Shown here piece after piece: positions 58,166 to 64,000 of a DNA stretch of 64,000 nt. A program made the position numbers and the translations under genes. This stretch comes from Bryoerythrophyllum caledonicum. Taxonomy: Eukaryota > Streptophyta > Bryopsida > Pottiales > Pottiaceae. How positions within the stretch are numbered: position 1 is the stretch's first letter; each line of letters starts with the position of its first letter. The notes under the pieces were generated by a model. It was not told the DNA's origin, made no database searches, and was given only the letters and a program-made list of their open reading frames with translations. The stretch lies in NCBI GenBank assembly GCA_963971425.1, contig OZ020518.1, positions 32,060,770-32,124,769 of the forward strand. The letters are read 5' to 3'.

Positions 58166-59557
58166 TCAGTTTTCGTTGCAGACTCTCTCCATGTACATAT
58201 GAAATGTATCCGCAAATTCTTGATTTGAGAATACTACGGAACTCCGAGATTCCCGTTGCAGATTCTCGTAGTCTATGGATATTGTCCGCGCGTTGATTCG
58301 TTGCGCTATTCGGGCCGTAGCGAACTCCTCCGAAGCCATGGATAAGTTCGGAATCATTTGCACATCCGCATCTGGTTTGTGCAAGTACGCAACCCGCGGA
58401 TCCACCCACCATCGCTTTCGCAAAGTCTCGGCCATGTCTTCACGCTTTGTGAACGTGTAAAGAGACTGCATTGGTTCGTTAACCTTCGTGGTCATGCCCC
58501 AATCGCATACTCCAATATACACTCGCGATTCATCTGGAGGAAAGTGGAGGAGGATGTTGTCCGGAGACAAGTCATTGGGGAGATTGTTGTTCTTGTGGAC
58601 CTCGTTCATGATGCGCAACAATGCCCACGCAAGCTCGGTCCGTTTTTTGCGAAAACGAACCAACTGTTGAACTCGAATAATCTCATCATCGAGGAATCTC
58701 CCATAGTTCAAATGTGTGATGACATCGTCACCAAACTCGATATCCCGGTTCAACTTCTCTCGAATTGTCCCGCCATTTCTCCAATACGCATAGCCTTCGT
58801 ACTTGTCCGGATGAATGGCCACGAAACGGATGACACCCGGATGTGGAATCCTCACCGCCATCGACTCGTTCTGATGCTCCACTTTTGCCAAATCCGGCCG
58901 TGTCTCCGATTGGTTGGACAATTTGGCGGCAAATTCCCAGAATGGTTCAATGCCCGGAGCACCCTCAATGCGGACTTTGCGAATGGTGGCATATCCACCT
59001 CTCCTCTTCGCATTATCCATTCGTATAACCGCGGCTGTTGGCGGAATGGCAATGAGATGGGCTTTACGCAGCAGGTCTTCTTGGTATCCCTCTATCAAGT
59101 TCCACCATCCCACGGAGCCACGCCGGTTTCGATTCTTGGCGAATGGTTTCATCTGGGCCACGAACAAATCCGCCTTCAACAGCACGTCGTTGAAAACTTC
59201 ATCCTCTGCGCGATTGAACCTCCCAAATTTGGTCAACAAGATCTTGGCATTCGAGAGTGAATCGTGAACTCTAGCATCCAAGAACTTCAAAAACTCGCGC
59301 TTCTGGATCTCCGAATTCCACATCAGGGCTTGAAGCGCGTCCATCATGTGCTGTCGCATGTCCGTCCGAAACTTCTCGGGGCCTTCATCTCTGTATCTGA
59401 CGTAGTTGCTCTCCAATGACCGAATAGAATTTTTTTCATAGAATCTAACGGTCAGTTCTATGAGGAAATTCTTGCAAGCCTCAGATGGAACGTCGTGGAT
59501 TGGATGAAGCTTTACTCCGAAGTCCGCAACCTTCTGCTTCTTCTTGTCCTTAGGCAT
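58166..59557 (-). CDS. Protein-kinase-like gene carried by the hAT-like unit
   Basis: A single open frame of 463 residues from MPKDKKKQ (ATG 59557-59555). The frame is open upstream to 59689, but that part is low-complexity and unlikely to be coding. Residues 1-170 are helical and charged without a known domain. Residues 180-400 follow a eukaryotic protein kinase: glycine-loop-like RRGGYATIRKVRI (185-197), the VAIK-type lysine in FAAK (K212), HPGVIRFVAI (239-248), hinge YWRNGGTIREKL (258-269) and the catalytic loop NDLSPDNILL (328-337, with D329 and N334). CDWG replaces DFG (D352). HRD is altered to PND, so the His and Arg are lost, but Lys, Asp, Asn and Asp are kept. The gene lies between the LINE/TTAA debris and GC-rich island 4 and points inward from the right end. 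It is uninterrupted while the other genes of the unit are broken. Substrate unknown. Confidence 0.75.
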   Translation of the reverse strand: MPKDKKKQKVADFGVKLHPIHDVPSEACKNFLIELTVRFYEKNSIRSLESNYVRYRDEGPEKFRTDMRQHMMDALQALMWNSEIQKREFLKFLDARVHDSLSNAKILLTKFGRFNRAEDEVFNDVLLKADLFVAQMKPFAKNRNRRGSVGWWNLIEGYQEDLLRKAHLIAIPPTAAVIRMDNAKRRGGYATIRKVRIEGAPGIEPFWEFAAKLSNQSETRPDLAKVEHQNESMAVRIPHPGVIRFVAIHPDKYEGYAYWRNGGTIREKLNRDIEFGDDVITHLNYGRFLDDEIIRVQQLVRFRKKRTELAWALLRIMNEVHKNNNLPNDLSPDNILLHFPPDESRVYIGVCDWGMTTKVNEPMQSLYTFTKREDMAETLRKRWWVDPRVAYLHKPDADVQMIPNLSMASEEFATARIAQRINARTISIDYENLQRESRSSVVFSNQEFADTFHMYMERVCNEN

Positions 59558-59869
59558 CTTCTTAAACCCGCCGCCGTTTGAAGTTTTGAAAAAAAACTTT
59601 TTAGAACAAGTTTTTGAAAAAACTTTAAGAAAAAAACTAGCTTGAAACAAGTTCTTAAAAAAACTTTTCAAAAAAACTGTTTGGAACAAGTTTTTAAAAA
59701 AACTTTAAAAAAACCGCAAAACTTCCCCCCTAATGTGAATCACTTTTTCCCTCCCAAAAATGAAGTGCCAATGGATGGAAAAATGCCAGTCAAAGCCACT
59801 TCGCATCTACTCAAAAATATATTTTGAGAGGGGAAAGAAAAAGTGAGGGAGAGAGAATGGCGGACGGCC

Positions 59870-60130
59870 TTTTATAGGGTGGCAGACGGCCATGAGGCCG
59901 ACCGCCACCACGGCCGTCCGATCGGTCGGCCGGCCTGCCGTCCGAATGGCCGTCCGATCGGGCGGCCGTCCGCCGATCAGACGGCCATATAGTCGTTGGC
60001 CGGATCGGACGGCCGTCGTGCGCCCGCGCGATCAAATCGCGGCCGTACGATCGCTCCATCGGCCGTCCGATCAGGCGGACGGCCGAGGTGCCGTCCGATT
60101 GCTCCGACGGCGGCGACCGATCGGACGACC
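59870..60130. repeat. GC-rich island 4 (GGCCGTCCG-type repeats)
   Basis: Repeats such as GGCCGTCCGATCGG, CGGACGGCC and GCGGCCGTCCG fill this stretch. It lies upstream of the kinase-like gene (minus strand), at the position equivalent to islands 1-3. Confidence 0.8.
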
Positions 60131-60224
60131 TGTCACATTTTGACGGCTGAGATCTCGCCGCGTGGCACTTCGTCGGATCTGACGGTCCAGAAACTTACCA
60201 GGGCCTCCCGTAAATGCATTTTAC

Positions 60225-60324
60225 CCCCCCCGGACGCTGCGTCCGACGTGACGTCAGGACGTCCTCGTCTTAGGACGTCCTAGGACGCTCTGAAACCCCC
60301 AAAAACGTCGGATTGGTAACCCTG
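60225..60324. repeat. hAT right terminal region
   Basis: Read on the minus strand, CAGGGTTACC is followed by two GGACGTCC palindromes within 80 bp, mirroring the left end at 30542. The 8-bp duplication CACTGTGC begins at 60325. Confidence 0.78.
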
Positions 60325-60854
60325 CACTGTGCTCTTTCCTCAAACCGTAAGAAATCTTTTTTCGCATGGATGTAAAAGCTTTCTAGAACCTTATCTAAGA
60401 AAGCTCTTACAGCCATCTCCAAAGCATCATAATGGAACTCTTCAAGCTTCTTGGTAGAAGCCTCCAACGACGATGACCTCCTTCGCAGCTTAGCTTGCAA
60501 CTCGGTATGAGAAGCTTCCACAGCCAAGGTTCTTCTCTTCCACTCCCCAATCTCCTTCATAATCGCACTCTCATTGTCAACTTCGACAAGAAGAGAAGGT
60601 GAGTCGTCTGGGATCCCATCCAAGAGTGGGCCAGGCTGACGAAACTTAACCTTACCCTCATGCTCATCGGCAATAAGCCTCGTTTGGGACGAGGTTGCTT
60701 TCATGGCACTCCCATCTTCTACATCTCCTTTGAAGTGTGCCACAACATTCTTCCTTCTCTTTGCTGGCTTTGAAGTAGTTGCCAACTTAGTAGGGCTCGG
60801 CTTTGTCTTCGTGGCGTGAAACACCAATCTCAATTTCTTCCGATCTCGCTCCAT
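60325..60854 (-). pseudogene. 5' part of an unrecognised ORF split by the hAT-like insertion
   Basis: The frame starts at the ATG 60854-60852 (MERDRKKLRL) and is open until the hAT terminus. The N-terminus is basic (KPAKRRKN). Residues about 100-170 are rich in Glu, Lys and Ala with heptad-like spacing, suggesting a coiled coil. No domain is recognised. The frame resumes in phase on the far side of the insertion (30541-30299), so the insertion hit an open coding sequence. A possible 3' splice site (TTTGTAG) lies 32 bases before the ATG, near 60877. It could be a host gene or another element's ORF. Confidence 0.6.
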
Positions 60855-61241
60855 TCTTTCGCCGAGTAAAACAAATCTACAAAGCAAACCCAAAAGTCGT
60901 CATATAATTGTTTAACATAGATGTGCGCAGCAAACACCTTCAGTTACGAACTTAGAGATCTGAGAGGGCACTATACGGAACTTTTCAAAACAATGCACAT
61001 TCATTCCAACAGAATGATGCTCCAATAGTTCGTATTCTACACCTAAAAAAAAATAGCAACGAGACGCTGATTTGTACTTGGACATTCAGATTAACCCAAG
61101 ACGCACGTCATAAATATAGCCCCACAAGGAGCCATAGGATTGAGGACATTGCAAGACGTATCAAAATCAAGAATCACAAACAGCCAACAGTCCCTCAACT
61201 ACTCAACCACCGGAAAAGCTGTAGCTCCGATAGATAGATAC
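60855..61241. other. Between the split ORF and the Rab pseudogene
   Basis: The final exon of the Rab gene is expected here on the minus strand but no AFADE..ETSAK-like sequence is visible. The region may contain the promoter or 5' leader of the split ORF. Confidence 0.45.
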
Positions 61242-63954
61242 CTTCCCAGTCGCGTAGTCCACCACCTTCTTCGATGCAAGGTCGAACTTGATACCAACAA
61301 GCAGCTTGATCACATTCTCAATTGCATAGCGGTCGACCTCGTTCAACCACTACTTCACGTTATTGAAGCTTTCCTGGTATGTCAAGTCGTACACAACCAA
61401 CACAAAACAACAAAATTAATTTACACTTATCTTAACAATACATACTAACAACCCATGTGTCCATCCTCCACATCTGTTCAAGTACCACGCTAATAGCAGA
61501 TTCCCACTGCACAGCTCCAACTGCAAATTCCAAAATACCGACACAAAACTACTCACAATGATACCGTGGGCGCTGCGGTAGTAACTGCTTGTGATTGTTC
61601 TGAACCTTTGCTGAACTGCGGTATCCCACTACACACCCGACACACAGTCACCTTGTCTTATTCGACCCAGCTTTTCAGATCGTATACAGTAACTATACAC
61701 TGGCACTTGAGCGGTCCATTCAAGAAGTATCTCATCAAGAACTCCCACTTAAAGACGTTCTCCCCAGATAAAGAACAAACTCACGGAGGAAGCAACCACC
61801 AACTCCATGACGACTCAGAATACTCTAGCCAACTCGGTTAAAAGCTCCAACTAGGAATTCCCAGAGACCGAGACAAAGCCACTCACAATGATACCATTGG
61901 CGCCGCGGTAGCAGCTGCTCGTGATTGTACTTAATCTTTCCAGACCTGCGGTATCTCACTGCAATCATGCACACCAAACACAGTCACCTCTTCTAATTTG
62001 CCCCGGCTCATCAGAAAGTCTACAAGAACTACACACTGCCATCTAAGTGACCCACTTAGCTAGTATCTCATCAAGAACTCCCTCTCAAAGACATTCTCCC
62101 CAGACGACAAGAACAAACTCACGAATGAAGCTACTACCGACTCCGAGACGACTCAGAATACTCTATCCGACTTGGTGTGCAGCATAAGATCCACGCACTA
62201 AAAAACCAACGTGACCGAGAACTCAAAATTACTCACAATTTGTAGCTTGAAGGTCTTCCGTCCAACTCCACTGTTCGGGTTTTCTGTCAAAACAATGCCA
62301 CACATCAGAAATCCAATTCAATCTAATACCACAAAACTTGGCCACCAACCTCCAAACGCTGCCCAACACTAACCACTCAAACCAGGCACGCAACATGGTA
62401 AGAGTCGACTCTACAGCTGCTCAGCATCCACTACCGCCAATCATTGCACCTTAACTCCAACTTCAGACACCGAGTGCAAACCAATCACCAGACAAGCTTC
62501 AGAATAAACTACTCCTCGCTATCGAGCATGTTAGAACATACAAACCAAAACCATTCTTAACCCAAACTGAAATAAGTAAATAGTGCCCACAAAATCCACT
62601 ACAAGTACTTACTAATGTCACCATAAACTACTCCTCGCTATCACCTCTAGATAGAAAGTTAAAACAGGCAAACCAATGCCATCCTTAATCAAAATTGAAA
62701 TTAGTAAATAGTTCCCGGTACTCACGAAATCCACTCCAATGGTGCTAATGGAGCTCTCCAAGTATGAGTCATCCTGTACAAATGTTCACATTCAGTCATA
62801 ATGTTTGGGATAAATAAGAGAAGTAATTACAAAGCTCGCAAATAACAGACTTTTCAAAACAATCACGCGCTCCACATTATCTGACCAAGTCTTTCCGGGA
62901 CAACACTACGGAAACGTCAGATATTTACCGCAAATCATAACAGAAGGCAACTCTTTCCAACACCCGAGTCTCCAATCAGCAGGAGCTTGAGCAAGTAGTC
63001 ACTGCAAAAAAGATCAGAGGCACCAGATTCAGTCCCCCGTCTAATCCATCACTACCCTTGTCAATCCCTCAAATAAAGAATACAAAGCCCTGCTGCAAAG
63101 CGAAAGCCATCTCAAGACTTGAAGCCTGTCGGACACAAATAGCAGGGCAGAAAAATAGACAACAAATCTGGCACGATGAATTACATTTCAACATAGCATC
63201 TACAGTTTTTCTAGCCTTAGACATTCGCACATCTTCTCATGCACATCTTCTCAAAACAAGCACACAAACCATCCTATGCAACCCTAACTCCTTATGAAGA
63301 AATGCTGCCATCCAACTTAGCCAACAACTACACTAAAGCTGACTTACTCATCATCACAGCATCAGATGCTAGGCGAATTATCTCAAAATCTACGCATCCA
63401 AATCCAAAGAAAAGAATCCGCTTCGCAAACACCAAAATAGCCACATGCCGTCCAAATTAAACATCAACAGGAAAACCAAACGACGTCATAGCAATCAAAT
63501 TGCATCTGCCCAGTCCAATTGATATTCCACAACCAACCCCTACAAATAATACAAACCCAGAAAACTAGAAACCTGCCCGAATTCATCTCAAAAACGCATC
63601 ACAACTTAAAAGTAACAACAACGCACCCGTCATGCTTATCTATCTGTTGGGCCACTCAAAGGGATAATCTCGATGGGCCATATCCAGCAACCTGGTCAGA
63701 AAAGCTCCTGTAAAATCCCAGCGCATGATCATCCCGCACAAAAAGAAATTTACACGAGAGTACATCCATCGAGAACTAAACCGACAACAAAACGTCCCAA
63801 TCAAAATCATGCATACTTTTCGGACCCGAAACCGAAAGCCCTTAACCGACCCAGAAACCCTGAATCACCGACCCCAACAGATGCACACAAATAAAAATTA
63901 AAAAAACGCAAATAAATAGGACAGGACACAGAGCACATACTACACAGAGTTCAT
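61242..63954 (-). pseudogene. Rab1/RabD small GTPase pseudogene with introns kept and one exon duplicated
   Basis: Rab1 GTPases control ER-to-Golgi traffic. The recognisable exons are 63954-63941 (MNSVY), 63001-62929 ([18 protein letters not shown], the P-loop), 62773-62726 (DDSYLESSISTIGVDF, switch I), 62283-62237, 61958-61887 and 61628-61557 (two versions of [24 protein letters not shown]) and 61394-61242 (VYDLTYQESFNNVK... KVVDYATGK). Decay: TGA replaces Arg after SCLLL; one base is missing in the 62283-62237 exon; the first WDTAG copy has TGA for Trp and Leu for the switch II Gln; the last exon has a TAG for Gln, IKFD for NKCD and no AG acceptor. The C-terminal exon with the prenylation cysteines is absent. 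Retained introns show that it arose by DNA duplication, not retroposition. Confidence 0.92.
61557..62190 (-). repeat. Tandem duplication of a Rab exon with its intron (about 320 bp)
   Basis: The segments 61557-61860 and 61887-62190 align along their whole length. Both include the WDTAG exon and intron landmarks such as TATCTCATCAAGAACTCCC, ACAAACTCACG and GACTCAGAATACTCTA. Several indels and substitutions separate them, so the duplication is not recent. Confidence 0.85.
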
Positions 63955-64000
63955 GGTGAAATAAGTCCACACGCCCGATCCACTGACACTAATCCCAACA

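Larger units (their letters stand above)
30542..60324. mobile_element. Composite hAT-like transposon unit of 29.8 kb
   Basis: The left end is CAGGGTTGTCAGGACG and the right end, on the opposite strand, is CAGGGTTACCAATCCGACG. Both are followed by several GGACGTCC palindromes. The flanks are CACTGAGC (30534-30541) and CACTGTGC (60325-60332), a 7-of-8 match as expected for the 8-bp hAT target duplication. Inside are a hAT transposase, two copies of an accessory ORF, and a kinase-like gene. Four GC-rich islands (30640-30835, 47425-47526 plus gap, 51395-51730, 59870-60130) each lie upstream of one gene. The size is far above a normal hAT (2-6 kb). It is explained by a MULE insertion, TTAA-family and LINE insertions, and apparently by two elements side by side. 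A 200-N gap at 47527-47726 may hide the internal ends. Confidence 0.72.

Noticed and set aside
59558-59689. Upstream extension of the kinase-like ORF
   Set aside because: It translates A/T-rich repeats into Phe/Lys/Ser low-complexity sequence; the Met at 59557 has a natural basic start.
61242-63954. Functional Rab1 gene
   Set aside because: In-frame stops, a lost base, a missing acceptor, a damaged NKxD motif and a missing last exon.

Overview
The window is nuclear DNA of a streptophyte plant, most likely a non-seed lineage such as a bryophyte or another streptophyte with compact introns. The evidence is spliced genes with GT-AG introns of about 70-400 bp, a plant-type family 34 xyloglucan xylosyltransferase, an OSCA channel, an IQD protein, a prosaposin-like protein, and telo-box motifs. 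A VWA-Cache receptor-like protein is also present, which is unusual for a seed plant. I cannot name the species. A run of exactly 200 N marks a draft assembly gap.

Left part (1-30.3 kb): five spliced or intronless genes look intact. They are a GT34 glycosyltransferase (minus, 1633-2985), an OSCA/HYP1-type mechanosensitive channel in ten exons (minus, 6945-11442), a secreted triple saposin-B protein in six exons (plus, 14365-16145), a single-pass VWA-Cache protein in eight exons (minus, 17181-19953) and an IQD calmodulin-binding protein (plus, 26093-27742). A seven-exon SAM methyltransferase (plus, 28303-30003) follows. Every exon chain was checked for splice sites and phase. Between the genes lie small non-autonomous DNA elements, including a TTAA-flanked family with CCCCTAAAGG ends and a nested cluster at 20.1-22.5 kb.

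Right part (30.3-60.3 kb): this is almost entirely transposon. A unit of 29,783 bp (30542-60324) has hAT-type ends (CAGGGTT) and a 7-of-8 match between its flanking 8-bp duplications. It interrupts a 254-codon open frame whose two halves (60854-60325 and 30541-30299, minus strand) stay in phase. The unit has four GC-rich islands made of GGCCGTCCG-like repeats. Each island stands upstream of one gene: a hAT transposase (decayed), accessory ORF copy A, accessory ORF copy B, and an uninterrupted 463-codon protein-kinase-like gene. The genes are arranged as two convergent pairs, (transposase, ORF-A) and (ORF-B, kinase). A MULE-type element of 9.4 kb with a perfect 9-bp target duplication sits inside ORF-A. 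It carries a SWIM-domain transposase and an array of 18-bp palindromes. Between the two pairs lie TTAA-family copies, one of them holding a pogo/Tigger-like element without its catalytic domain. A LINE RNase H fragment lies within the second pair.

Far right (60.3-64 kb): after the interrupted ORF comes a decayed, intron-bearing Rab1/RabD GTPase pseudogene (minus, 61242-63954) with one exon tandemly duplicated.

The most unusual content is the kinase-carrying composite hAT-like unit with its island-per-gene layout. I recognised no retrovirus-like or LTR element with confidence.
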